Source: CBDIHH01 sp965279095
Lineage (GTDB): Bacteria; Pseudomonadota; Alphaproteobacteria; Caulobacterales; Caulobacteraceae
NCBI GenBank assembly: GCA_965279095.1
Contig: CBDIHH010000004.1
Location: 248,001-312,000, forward strand
Length of the DNA: 64,000 nucleotides
Reading direction: 5' to 3'
Made by a program: the position numbers and the translations under genes. Every line of letters begins with the position of its first letter. Positions within the stretch are counted from its first letter, which is position 1. Below the pieces are notes generated by a model that was not told the DNA's origin, made no database searches, and saw only the letters and a list, made by a program, of their open reading frames with translations. Positions 25,641-33,521 of the stretch are shown here, one piece after another.

Positions 25641-26309
25641 TTATGAATACTGACTGACGCCCAAGAACGCGGCGATGAGCACCGCGACGTAGATACCGAT
25701 CACGAAGATGTAGGCGATGTAGAGGGAGCGGGTCAGGCGCGCCTCAAGCTCGGGGGTCGACCCCGTCTGCGCGATCTGGCCGAAGGTCGCCATCACCGGA
25801 TTGAAGGCCAGCTCCAGCGGCACGATGAGGGCGCAGCAGACCCCCCAGGCGAGCAGCTTTCCCGCCAACCAGGGCTCGGCGATGGGGCCGTCGGCGATCA
25901 GCGACCACAGGCCTACGCCCCCGGCGCCCAGGACGCCGGCGGCCTGGAACACGCGCTCCAGGGCATGGGTCGTCTTCGACAGGGGGGTGAAGGGGCGCAG
26001 GATGCCCACCAGGGCGCAGGCGGTCCACACCAGCCCGATGACCCAAACGGCGGGCGCCGCCCAGGCCGGGGCCGTGAACAGGCCGAGATTGACCGCCATC
26101 TGGAACCCCACCGGCCCCATCATCACGAAGCAAAGCCGGGGCAGGGCGTCGACCACCAGGCCGGCCTCGATCACGGTCTTGCGCGCCTCGATGGAGCGGC
26201 GGGGATCGCGGAAGAACAGGCCGGCGATGAACACGCCGATGTCCGCGCCGATCCAGAACACCATCAGCAGGATGTGCGCATAGATCAGCAGGGTCTGGCC
26301 CGTGATCAT
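25641..26309 (-). CDS. Six-segment inner-membrane protein of the methyltransferase operon
   Basis: 222 residues, six hydrophobic segments (for example LLIYAHILLMVFWIGADIGV, LCFVMMGPVGFQMAVNLGLF, LLAWGVCCALIVPLELAF, IAYIFVIGIYVAVLIAAFLG). The first segment holds a His (YAHILL) in a place where CopD/DUF2269-like proteins carry ligands, but I cannot assign it to a known family with confidence. It starts in an ATGA overlap with the small helical protein, so it is translated together with it and the methyltransferase. It may move or anchor something for that pair. Confidence 0.7.
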   Translation of the reverse strand: MITGQTLLIYAHILLMVFWIGADIGVFIAGLFFRDPRRSIEARKTVIEAGLVVDALPRLCFVMMGPVGFQMAVNLGLFTAPAWAAPAVWVIGLVWTACALVGILRPFTPLSKTTHALERVFQAAGVLGAGGVGLWSLIADGPIAEPWLAGKLLAWGVCCALIVPLELAFNPVMATFGQIAQTGSTPELEARLTRSLYIAYIFVIGIYVAVLIAAFLGVSQYS

Positions 26310-26623
26310 GCGCCGTGGTCCTGGGCCTCGGCGGGGGACAGGGGGCGGGTGTCGAGCTTCAGGACCCGGAACATGTTCTCGGTCATGCGGGCCCGCATCT
26401 GCGCCAGCTGCGCCTCTTCCTCGGCGGACAGGGCGTGGCTTTCCACCAGGTCGCGCAGAGGCAGTCCGTTGGCGCCGGCCGCGGATTCCACGCGGAACAG
26501 CCGCTCGCGGACCACCCACAGCTCGGTGGCGAGCTCCATGACGATGGAGACCAGCTGGTCGACCCCGTCCTTGTCGAAGAAGGCCGGCCGGCGACCGCTG
26601 GCGTCGAGGGGAAGCGCGCTCAT
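26306..26623 (-). CDS. Small helical protein paired with methyltransferase (copy 2)
   Basis: 105 residues, mostly helical. The shared block is LATELWVVRERLFRVES (~31-47), corresponding to LLSELWITRDRLAVVEQLL in copy 1 and LGAEFWVMRRRMLVTEALL in copy 3. A second helical part (SALSAEEEAQLAQMRARMTE) follows a loop. No known domain is recognised. It begins 7 bases after the methyltransferase stop and overlaps the six-TM gene start, so all three are one translational unit. The recurring neighbour relation is the main clue to its job, most likely as a partner of the enzyme. Confidence 0.78.
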   Translation of the reverse strand: MSALPLDASGRRPAFFDKDGVDQLVSIVMELATELWVVRERLFRVESAAGANGLPLRDLVESHALSAEEEAQLAQMRARMTENMFRVLKLDTRPLSPAEAQDHGA

Positions 26624-26630
26624 GGCCGGG

Positions 26631-27815
26631 TCAGGCCTTCCAGGCGCCGAAGCCGAACCACTGCAGGCCGTCCGTCAGCCGTCCGGTGTCGCCGCCGATC
26701 GCGCCCTCGCGGTTGACCGCCTCGGAGAAGGCCGCCTCGGGGGTGAAGGAGAACTGCGGGACCACGAACTGGATGTAGTCGGGGGCGGCGAAGCCGGCCG
26801 CGGTCACCAGGGCGCGGGGGTCCTGGTCGCGGAACTTCCGGTAGTAGGGCTCCTTGTTATAGTAGCAGTCCCAGTCGAGGTAGAACTGGTCGTAGGGGTC
26901 CAGCTCCTTGTTGGGCGGCAGCTCCATGGTCAGGAACAGGCCGCCGGGACGCAGCACCCGGTGGGCTTCCTTGAAGTAGGCGGCGATGTCCTTCAGGGAC
27001 AGCTCGTGCAGGAACATCGACGAGAAGACGACGTCGAAGCTGTTGTCCGGATAATCCAGCCGGGTGGCGTCCATCTGCGAGAAGTGCGCCTCGATGCCGA
27101 GGCCTTCCGCGCGGGCGTGGGCGTACATCAGGGTCGCCGCCGAGACGTCGATGCCCTGCACCTTGGCCTCGGGGAAGGCCTGCTTCCACGGGGTGGTGTT
27201 GTGGCCGATGGTGCAGCCGCAATCGAGGATGTCGCGCGGATGGAAGTCCGGGTAGCGATGCTTGACGTAGTTGGCGAAGGACAGGCCGATGTCGTTCAAT
27301 GTCTCGCCCATGAACCCGGCGGCGAAGACCTCGAAGCCGTTGTCGTAGATGGCGCCGGCGGCCAGGGTCTCGCCCGGGGCGTAGCCGCCCGGCATCAGGT
27401 GGACGTCCAGGCCGGCCACGTTCGACGGCAGCTTCAAGGCCGGATCGAGGGTCAGGGAGCCGCCGGCGGGGCTGCGGGCGGTAAGCGCCCCGGCGCGCTG
27501 GGTAAGGCTGGGAAGGGCCCGCTCCACGGGGGGGATGACAGAGCGCCAGACCATCTCCTGGGCGTTCACGCGAACGGCGCTGTAGAAGCGGAACACCGGC
27601 TCGGCCTTCATGGCGTCATGGACCTCGTCCTGGTCGGTGACGGGGCCGCCCTTGCGGGCCTCAAGCCGCGGTTTCACGGTCGCGGCATAGTGGCTCTTCA
27701 TGGTGTCGGCCATGTCCACCAGGACGTAGGCGCGCAACTGGCTGACGAAGCTCTGGCGGGCGCGGTCGTCTCGGGCGAAGTCGAGGATCAGTTCATCGCT
27801 GCGGGGGGCGGCCAT
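26631..27815 (-). CDS. Class I SAM-dependent methyltransferase with novel N-terminal domain (copy 2)
   Basis: 394 residues from ATG 27,815, which has GGAG eight bases before it; upstream in-frame starts are not supported. The N-terminal ~195 residues contain GSLTLDP (~119-125) and HLMPGGY (~139-145), the divergent form of GTLELNPD/HIQPGG in the other copies. The methyltransferase core has ILDCGCTIGHNTTP (~196-209), VQGIDVSAATLMYA, FSSMFLHELSLKDIAAYFKE and RVLRPGGLFLTMELP. It is more distant from copies 3 and 4 than those are from each other. First gene of the left arm of the divergent block, followed by the small protein, six-TM protein and receptor. Confidence 0.85.
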   Translation of the reverse strand: MAAPRSDELILDFARDDRARQSFVSQLRAYVLVDMADTMKSHYAATVKPRLEARKGGPVTDQDEVHDAMKAEPVFRFYSAVRVNAQEMVWRSVIPPVERALPSLTQRAGALTARSPAGGSLTLDPALKLPSNVAGLDVHLMPGGYAPGETLAAGAIYDNGFEVFAAGFMGETLNDIGLSFANYVKHRYPDFHPRDILDCGCTIGHNTTPWKQAFPEAKVQGIDVSAATLMYAHARAEGLGIEAHFSQMDATRLDYPDNSFDVVFSSMFLHELSLKDIAAYFKEAHRVLRPGGLFLTMELPPNKELDPYDQFYLDWDCYYNKEPYYRKFRDQDPRALVTAAGFAAPDYIQFVVPQFSFTPEAAFSEAVNREGAIGGDTGRLTDGLQWFGFGAWKA

Positions 27816-28130
27816 GGGATTGCTCCATCTGTGGCGTCTTGTCGCCCCAAAGTTGCAGCTTTTGTTCGGGGCGGCAAACGCAAATAAGATTTTCAATCGA
27901 CTTTTTGCCGGGCGCCCTGCCCTGGGGCGGGCGGGAGCGCCCTGAAGGCGGGCGGAATTTCATCCGCTAGGTGGGCGCCGACCGCATTGCGCCTTCAAGC
28001 CTGGACAAGAGGGACATCATCATCGCCACTGGATATCCACAGGCTCGCTCGACGGCGTCGCGGCGGGCCGTCGTGTTCTCGCCGCAGAGGGACTGGCCAT
28101 GACCGCCGACGCATCCCGGGACGCCACGCC
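27816..28130. promoter_or_regulatory. Divergent promoter region at centre of symmetric block
   Basis: 315 bases between the methyltransferase operon (minus) and the MFS symporter operon (plus). At 27,874-27,886 it holds GCAAACGCAAATA, one base different from GCAAACGAAAATA in the LysR-gene palindrome at 21,760-21,772; this may be a shared half-site. The rest is GC-rich with short G/C tracts. A tiny open frame at 28,099-28,134 (MTADASRDATP) with GAGGGA upstream overlaps the MFS start. Confidence 0.45.
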
Positions 28131-29516
28131 TTGACCATCGCCGTCGAGGACACGCAGATCCTGCCGGCAGACACGGCGGCCCCCCGCCGGGTCCCGCTCG
28201 GCATTCGCATCGGCATGGGCCTGGGCGCCGCGGGCGACTCCGCCGCCGCCCAGATCGTCGCCTTCCTCGGCCTGCGTTTCCTCACCGACAACATGGCCGT
28301 GGCCGCCGGCGTGGCCGGGCTGATCTTCTTCATCATCCGCATCTATGACGCGGCCATCGATCCCCTGATCGGCCTGGTCAGCGACCGCACCAAGTCCTCG
28401 ATGGGGCGGCGGATCCCGTTCCTCATCGTCGGCGCCGTCGTCGTGCCCCTGACCACCGCCTGGGTGTTCAATGCCCCGCACCTGTCCACCGGCCTGGCGA
28501 CGGCGGCCATGCTGACCGTCATCCTGATGGCTTACGGCACCGCCCAGAGCCTTTGGCGGGTGCCCTATTACGCCATGGCGGTCGAGGTTTCCTCCGACTA
28601 CCACGGCCGCTCGTCGGTGATGGCCGCCCGGGTCGCCGGCGGCTCGCTCGGCCAGATCATCGGCTCCAGCCTGCCGGTGCTGCTGCTGGGGGCCTGGGGC
28701 CACAACACCGTCGGCTACGGCCGCATGTCCTGGGTGGTCGCGGCCCTGACCCTGGCGCTGCTGGTGGCGGCGACGGTGATGCTGCGCGGCGCCCGCGGCA
28801 CGACACCGGTCAAGTCCGATCACCGGGTCCTGGACCAGCTGAAGACCGCCTGGGGCAACCAGCCGTTCCGCATCCTGGCCCTGACCCACGTCTGCTTCCT
28901 GTTCGGGGTGGCCACGGTGACCGCCTCGAACGCCTATTTCAGCCGCGACGTGTTCCAGCGCACGGACTCCTGGCTGGGGACCTTCTATGTGGTGCTGATC
29001 GCCGGCAACCTGATCGCTATGCCCCTGTGGGTGCGCATCGCCAAGAAGATCGACAAGAAGCTCGCCTACCAGATTTCCCTGGCCGGCTACGGCCTGCTGC
29101 ACCTGACTTGGCTCATGGCCAATCCGGCCGAGACGGTGACCACATCGCTGGTGCGGGTGTTCTTCATCGGCCTGTTCATGGGGGGCGTGGTGCTGATGGC
29201 CTATTCCATGCTCAGCGACGCCATCCGCTACGACTTCGTGCGCTCGGGCCTGCGGCGTGAAGGCTCCTTCTCCGGCGCCATGAGCCTGATAGACAAGGTG
29301 GCCGCCGCGGTGGGCATCGCGGTGATGGGCTGGATCCTGTCCATCACCGGCTATGTCTCGGGCACCACGGGCGGCGGCGGCGCGAAATCCCAGGAGGTGC
29401 TGACGGGCATCTTCATCAACTATTCGATCATACCCGCGGTGACCGCCCTGCTCAGCATCCTGCTGCTGGCCGGCTACCGTCTCAAGCAATCTGATCTCAA
29501 GGACGACGTGGATTAA
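28131..29516 (+). CDS. MFS transporter, GPH symporter type
   Basis: 461 residues from TTG 28,131. Twelve segments, with GPH signature RIYDAAIDPLIGLVSDRT and SSMGRRIPFLIVGA, and the second-half counterpart SDAIRYDFVRSGLRREGSFS. An in-frame start far upstream at 27,987 gives an implausible Arg-rich leader. The TTG overlaps TGA of a small frame beginning at ATG 28,099, so either a leader peptide couples translation or one base is missing and the true N terminus is MTADASRDATP joined to LTIAVEDTQ. It is the first gene of the right arm and is followed 4 bases later by a small helical protein. Confidence 0.83.
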   Translation: MTIAVEDTQILPADTAAPRRVPLGIRIGMGLGAAGDSAAAQIVAFLGLRFLTDNMAVAAGVAGLIFFIIRIYDAAIDPLIGLVSDRTKSSMGRRIPFLIVGAVVVPLTTAWVFNAPHLSTGLATAAMLTVILMAYGTAQSLWRVPYYAMAVEVSSDYHGRSSVMAARVAGGSLGQIIGSSLPVLLLGAWGHNTVGYGRMSWVVAALTLALLVAATVMLRGARGTTPVKSDHRVLDQLKTAWGNQPFRILALTHVCFLFGVATVTASNAYFSRDVFQRTDSWLGTFYVVLIAGNLIAMPLWVRIAKKIDKKLAYQISLAGYGLLHLTWLMANPAETVTTSLVRVFFIGLFMGGVVLMAYSMLSDAIRYDFVRSGLRREGSFSGAMSLIDKVAAAVGIAVMGWILSITGYVSGTTGGGGAKSQEVLTGIFINYSIIPAVTALLSILLLAGYRLKQSDLKDDVD

Positions 29517-29520
29517 AACG

Positions 29521-29910
29521 ATGAGCAAAGCGACCGAACTTAAGTCCGCCTGGCAGGAACAGGGCGAGGTGAAGGCCGGGCCCCCGCGTCAGGCCGCGTC
29601 CGACTACATCCCGTCCGACTTCGCCAACTTCACCTTCTTCGAGGACCGCACGGTCGACAAGCTGATGCAGGTCGTCATCAGCCTGGGCGCCGAATTCTGG
29701 GTCATGCGCCGCCGGATGCTGGTCACCGAGGCCCTGCTCGACAAGGGGACCATCGTCACCACCGCCGAGATCGAGAAATATGTCCCCACCAAGGAGGAGC
29801 AGGCCGCGTGGGAACAGGAGCGCGACATCTTCATCAAGCGCGCCTACGAGGCCCTGACCACCGAGGGCTCCCCCGTGGGCTCGGCCCAGCCCAAGACCGA
29901 CCGCAAATAG
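29521..29910 (+). CDS. Small helical protein paired with methyltransferase (copy 3)
   Basis: 129 residues. After a less ordered N terminus (MSKATELKSAWQEQGEVKAG) comes the shared helical block VVISLGAEFWVMRRRMLVTE (~51-70), then ALLDKGTIVTTAEIEKYVPT. The KG after the motif agrees with ADKGVVG in copy 1. The C-terminal tail is charged. It starts 4 bases after the MFS stop and is followed after 103 bases by methyltransferase copy 3. The order relative to the enzyme is reversed compared with the other two clusters, but the partnership is kept. Confidence 0.78.
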   Translation: MSKATELKSAWQEQGEVKAGPPRQAASDYIPSDFANFTFFEDRTVDKLMQVVISLGAEFWVMRRRMLVTEALLDKGTIVTTAEIEKYVPTKEEQAAWEQERDIFIKRAYEALTTEGSPVGSAQPKTDRK

Positions 29911-29930
29911 GCGCCCCCGGCGTCGCAATC

Positions 29931-29959
29931 TTGACAGCGCACCCCCAATTCCATTGGTC
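29931..29959 (+). promoter_or_regulatory. Possible housekeeping-type promoter before methyltransferase 3
   Basis: A consensus TTGACA stands at 29,931-29,936 in the gap before the methyltransferase, about 80 bases from its ATG. At 17 bases spacing the -10 place reads TTGGTC, a poor match. It may allow separate transcription of the two tandem methyltransferases. Confidence 0.3.
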
Positions 29960-30013
29960 TGGACCCAAAGCCGCCTGCTGGCGGTTGGATCGGACCGCCC
30001 TAAGGAGCAGGAC

Positions 30014-31090
30014 ATGAACATCGACAGAGGCACCAACGGCCGCAACGCCCGTCTGCGCAGCCTGGATACCGAGAGCCATTCGGACTTCGTGCGCGGCTTC
30101 CGCGACTGGACCTTCAAGGACCTGGACGCCACCGCCCGCAAGCGCGCCAGCGCCCTGCTGGTCGACGCCCGGCTGAACGACGAGTCGCCCGAGACCCTGC
30201 GCAAGCTGTTCGAGCCCGACCCCGTGATCGCCACCCGCCTGCGCTGCTGGATCACCAGCCAGCAGCTGATGTGGAAGGGACTCGCCGACCACTTCGAGCA
30301 GTACAAGGACCAGTATCTGGCCGAATACGCCGAGACCGACAACGCCGGCCCCGGCACCCTGGAGCTGAACCCCGACCTGAACCCGCCCGACTACACCAAG
30401 CACGAGATCCACATCCAACCGGGCGGCTACACCGGCAATGAGTTCGGCGGCCCGATCAACCACTACGGCACCGACGCCTTCTACCGCGGCCAGAACGACG
30501 CCGACGAGATGCACATCGGCCTGGCCGAGACCCTGCCGATCCCCAAGGACGGCAAGGTCGAGCGCATCGTCGACCTGGGCTGCGCCGTGGGCCAGCTGAC
30601 CGTGACCCTGAAGGAAAAGTTCCCGCAGGCGGAAGTCTGGGGCCTGGACGTCGGCGGCCCCCTGGTCCGCTACGCCCACCACCGGGCGGTGAAGATGGGC
30701 GTCGATGTCCACTTCGCCCAGCGCATCGCCGAGGACACCAAGTTCGCCGACAATTCGGTGGACGTGGCCGTCGCCTATATCGTGTTCCACGAAGTGACGC
30801 CGGAAGCCGCCAAGGCGATCTGCGCCGAGGCCATGCGCATCCTGCGTCCGGGCGGCATCTTCGAGGTGATCGACTTCCCCACCGGCGAGCGCCGCCGCCG
30901 GGCCACCGACCCCTACGGCAAGTATTTCTCCTGGGCGGACCACACCTACAATGGCGAGCCCTGGTCGCGCGGCTTCGTCGAGGGCGATCAGCTTAAGACC
31001 ATGGCCGAGGCCGGCTTCGAAGTGGAGCTGGGCCCGGACAAGCACTGGGGCATCAACAACTACATCGGCGTCAAGCCGATGAAGAACTAG
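30014..31090 (+). CDS. Class I SAM-dependent methyltransferase with novel N-terminal domain (copy 3)
   Basis: 358 residues from ATG 30,014, with AAGGAG before it. The N-terminal ~185 residues include LRSLDTESHSDFVRGFRDW, WITSQQLMWKGLADHF, GTLELNPD (~114-121) and IHIQPGGY (~132-139). The SAM core shows RIVDLGCAVGQLTVTL (~184-199), VWGLDVGGPLVRYAHH, YIVFHEVTPEAAKAI and RILRPGGIFEVIDFP. It is followed 68 bases later by a close paralogue with the same first residues (MNIDRG), clearly a tandem duplication. Acceptor unknown. Confidence 0.87.
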   Translation: MNIDRGTNGRNARLRSLDTESHSDFVRGFRDWTFKDLDATARKRASALLVDARLNDESPETLRKLFEPDPVIATRLRCWITSQQLMWKGLADHFEQYKDQYLAEYAETDNAGPGTLELNPDLNPPDYTKHEIHIQPGGYTGNEFGGPINHYGTDAFYRGQNDADEMHIGLAETLPIPKDGKVERIVDLGCAVGQLTVTLKEKFPQAEVWGLDVGGPLVRYAHHRAVKMGVDVHFAQRIAEDTKFADNSVDVAVAYIVFHEVTPEAAKAICAEAMRILRPGGIFEVIDFPTGERRRRATDPYGKYFSWADHTYNGEPWSRGFVEGDQLKTMAEAGFEVELGPDKHWGINNYIGVKPMKN

Positions 31091-31158
31091 GCCAAGTCAG
31101 ACACCGGGTCCGCGAGGCGTCGCGGACCCGGCCGCCGACCTGAAGAGGACAGCCAGCC

Positions 31159-32232
31159 ATGAACATCGACCGGGGCAGCAACGGCCGCAATCCGCGCGTC
31201 CGCAGCCTGGACACCGAAAGCCATTCCGACTTCGTGCGCGGTTTCCGCAACTGGGGGTCGACGGATCTGGACGCGGTGGCGCGGCGGCGGGCCGAGCAGC
31301 TGGTGGCCGACACGCGGCTGAACGACGACTCGCCCGAGGCCCTGCGCCAGCTGTTCGAGTCCGACCCTCTCATCAAGACCCGGCTGCGCTGCTGGATCAC
31401 CAGCCAGCAGCTGATGTGGAAGGGGCTGATCGACCATTTCGAGCAGCATCAGGACGACTATCTGGCGGAATACGCCAAGAGCGACGACGTCGGCCCGGGG
31501 ACGCTCGAGCTGAACCCCGACATGCACATTCCCGACTACACCAAGCACGAGATCCACATCCAGCCGGGCGGCTATGTGGGCCATGAGTTCGGCGGCGTGG
31601 TCTATCACTACGGCACGGACAGCTTCTACGGCGGCCACAACGACGCCGACGAGTTCCATATCGCCCTGGTCAAGGGCATCACCGAGCCGGCCGATGGCAA
31701 GGTGGAGCGGATCGTCGACCTGGGCTGCGGCGTCGGGCAGCTGACCGTGGCCCTGAAGGAGGCCTTCCCCGCCGCTGAGGTGTGGGGCCTGGACGTGGGC
31801 GGGCCGCTGGTCCGCTACGCCCACCACCGCGCCGCGCAGATGGGCGTCGACGTCCATTTCGCCCAGCGCCTGGCCGAGGACACCCGGTTCGAGGACGGGT
31901 CAGCGGATATGGTCACCGCCTACATCATGTTCCACGAGGTGCCCTACACCGCCGCCCAGGCGATCTGCGCCGAGGCGCATCGCATCCTGCGGCCGGGCGG
32001 GGTGTTCAACGTGATGGACTTCCACACCGGCGCGGCGGTGAAGCCCGACCCCTATCGCAAGTTCTTCTCCTTCGCCGACCACACCTACAATTCCGAGACC
32101 TGGTCGCAGGAGTTCATCTATTCCGACATGGTGAAGACCCTGGCCGAGGCCGGCTTCGAGGCCGAGCCGGGCGCCAAGAAGCACATGGGCGTCACCAGCT
32201 ACATCGGCCGCAAGCCCGCCCAGGGGCGCTGA
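31159..32232 (+). CDS. Class I SAM-dependent methyltransferase with novel N-terminal domain (copy 4)
   Basis: 357 residues, strongly similar to copy 3 throughout (MNIDRGSNGRN, RSLDTESHSDFVRGFRNW, WITSQQLMWKGLIDHFEQ). GTLELNPD and IHIQPGGY are kept. SAM motif I is RIVDLGCGVGQLTVAL, a more canonical GCGxG than the GCAVG of copy 3. HEVPYTAAQAICAEAHRILR follows. The two may form heterodimers or act on successive substrates; that is inference. Its stop overlaps the hydrolase start (TGATG), so the hydrolase is co-translated. Confidence 0.87.
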   Translation: MNIDRGSNGRNPRVRSLDTESHSDFVRGFRNWGSTDLDAVARRRAEQLVADTRLNDDSPEALRQLFESDPLIKTRLRCWITSQQLMWKGLIDHFEQHQDDYLAEYAKSDDVGPGTLELNPDMHIPDYTKHEIHIQPGGYVGHEFGGVVYHYGTDSFYGGHNDADEFHIALVKGITEPADGKVERIVDLGCGVGQLTVALKEAFPAAEVWGLDVGGPLVRYAHHRAAQMGVDVHFAQRLAEDTRFEDGSADMVTAYIMFHEVPYTAAQAICAEAHRILRPGGVFNVMDFHTGAAVKPDPYRKFFSFADHTYNSETWSQEFIYSDMVKTLAEAGFEAEPGAKKHMGVTSYIGRKPAQGR

Positions 32233-33041
32233 TGGTTTCTCCCTATCGCCGCGGCTACGCCGACGGACCCTATGGCCAGGTCCATTTTGTGGACACGGGG
32301 GGCGAGGGCCGTCCGCTGGTGCTGCTGCATCAGGCGCCGCAGTCGTCCAAGCAGTTCGACAGCGTCTATCCCAAGCTCGCCGAGCGCGGCATCCGCGCCA
32401 TCGGGGTGGACATGCCGGGCTTCGGCATGTCGGACAAGACCGACTTCACCCCCCGGGTCGAGGACTACGCCCGGGCGATCCCCGCGGTGCTCGACCACCT
32501 GGGCGTCGCCAAGGCCGACATCCTCGGACACCACACCGGCGCCCTGGTGGCCACCGAGGTGTCCCTGCAGTTCCCCGATCGCATCGAGAACCTGATCATG
32601 AACGGTCCGGTGCCCCTCGAGGACGAGGAGCGCGCCCGCTTCATGAAGGGGGTGGACCGCGAGAAGGCCCATACCGCCCGCGAGGATGGCAGCCACCTCA
32701 CCAGCCTGTTCTTCACCCGGGCCAGGATGGCCAACGGGACGGTGGATCTGAACATCGTCACCCGCTACGTGGTCGAGGCGCTGATGGGCTATGGCCCCTT
32801 CTGGTACGGGCACCACGCCGCCTTCGTCTACGACCACAACAGCGCGATCCCCAAGATCACCCACCGCACCCTGATCCTGACCAACACCGGCGACCAGATC
32901 TACGAGCACGCCAAGTGGACCAAGCGGATGCGCCCCGATTTCGAGATCGCGGTGCTGGACGGCGGCGGCATCGATATCGTCGATCAGATGCCCGATGAAT
33001 GGGCCGATGCGGTGAAGGCCTTCCTGCGCCCCGCAGGATAG
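32232..33041 (+). CDS. Alpha/beta hydrolase with His at the nucleophile position
   Basis: 269 residues with a complete hydrolase fold: PLVLLHQAPQSSKQFDSVYP, VDMPGFGMSDKTDF and a tail with LTNTGDQIYEHAKW. The nucleophile elbow reads ILGHHTGALVATEV, so His stands where GxSxG has Ser. Elbows of the GHHTG type occur in some uncharacterised hydrolase relatives, where the reaction may not use a Ser ester. The last part (VLDGGGIDIVDQMPDEW) lacks an obvious catalytic His. Translation is coupled to methyltransferase 4. It may act as a lyase, isomerase or binding protein. Confidence 0.82.
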   Translation: MVSPYRRGYADGPYGQVHFVDTGGEGRPLVLLHQAPQSSKQFDSVYPKLAERGIRAIGVDMPGFGMSDKTDFTPRVEDYARAIPAVLDHLGVAKADILGHHTGALVATEVSLQFPDRIENLIMNGPVPLEDEERARFMKGVDREKAHTAREDGSHLTSLFFTRARMANGTVDLNIVTRYVVEALMGYGPFWYGHHAAFVYDHNSAIPKITHRTLILTNTGDQIYEHAKWTKRMRPDFEIAVLDGGGIDIVDQMPDEWADAVKAFLRPAG

Positions 33042-33048
33042 CCTCATG

Positions 33049-33240
33049 CTCCCCCGTGCAACGGGGGAGCTGTCCCGAAGGGACTGAGGGGGCGAACCGT
33101 CGCGCCGCCGCCTGCCCCCTCCGACCCCCCGCTCTTCGGCGGGGGCCCACCTCCCCCGCTGCGCGGTGGAGGATCAGCCTATGCTCCCCTGCGAAGCGGG
33201 GGAGCTGTCCCGAAGGGACTGAGGGGGCGAACCGCCCGCC
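33049..33240. repeat. One full and one half type B palindromic repeat
   Basis: A full type B unit lies at about 33,049-33,174 and a truncated left half at 33,184-33,240, ending GGGGGCGAACCG. They lie just after the hydrolase stop. The remaining bases to 33,521 show two more dyads, CTTCCCT/AGGGAAG at 33,307-33,325 and CTGTCTTCG/CGAAGACAG at 33,329-33,385, and no gene; they form the leader of the next receptor gene. Confidence 0.8.
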
Positions 33241-33521
33241 GCTATTCACTTTATGTGACGATCCATGAGGATTTTCGAATAGCTCCTTGTCTCCCCAGCC
33301 TCTAGCCTTCCCTTGTGTAGGGAAGATGCTGTCTTCGCAGGGGAGGATGTGTCGCCGGGCCGATTTTCTCGACGCTCGAAGACAGTCATGGACGGTCCCA
33401 GGCGGCCGATGACCGTGACAAATATCCCACTTTCTGAAGCAATCGCGTCCTGCCGCGGATGGAGCTTGCCTATCGGCCGCCGAAACGGCGGACCGCTCGG
33501 ATCAAAAGAGGGGACTTCAGA

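Noticed and set aside
27987..28130. Upstream extension of the GPH symporter to 27,987
   Set aside because: The extra residues are Arg-rich and unlike any transporter N terminus; TTG 28,131 is closer to the family start.
33241..33521. Riboswitch in the leader of the second TonB-OmpA receptor
   Set aside because: Two small dyads are present, but no conserved cobalamin or TPP-type core elements could be recognised.
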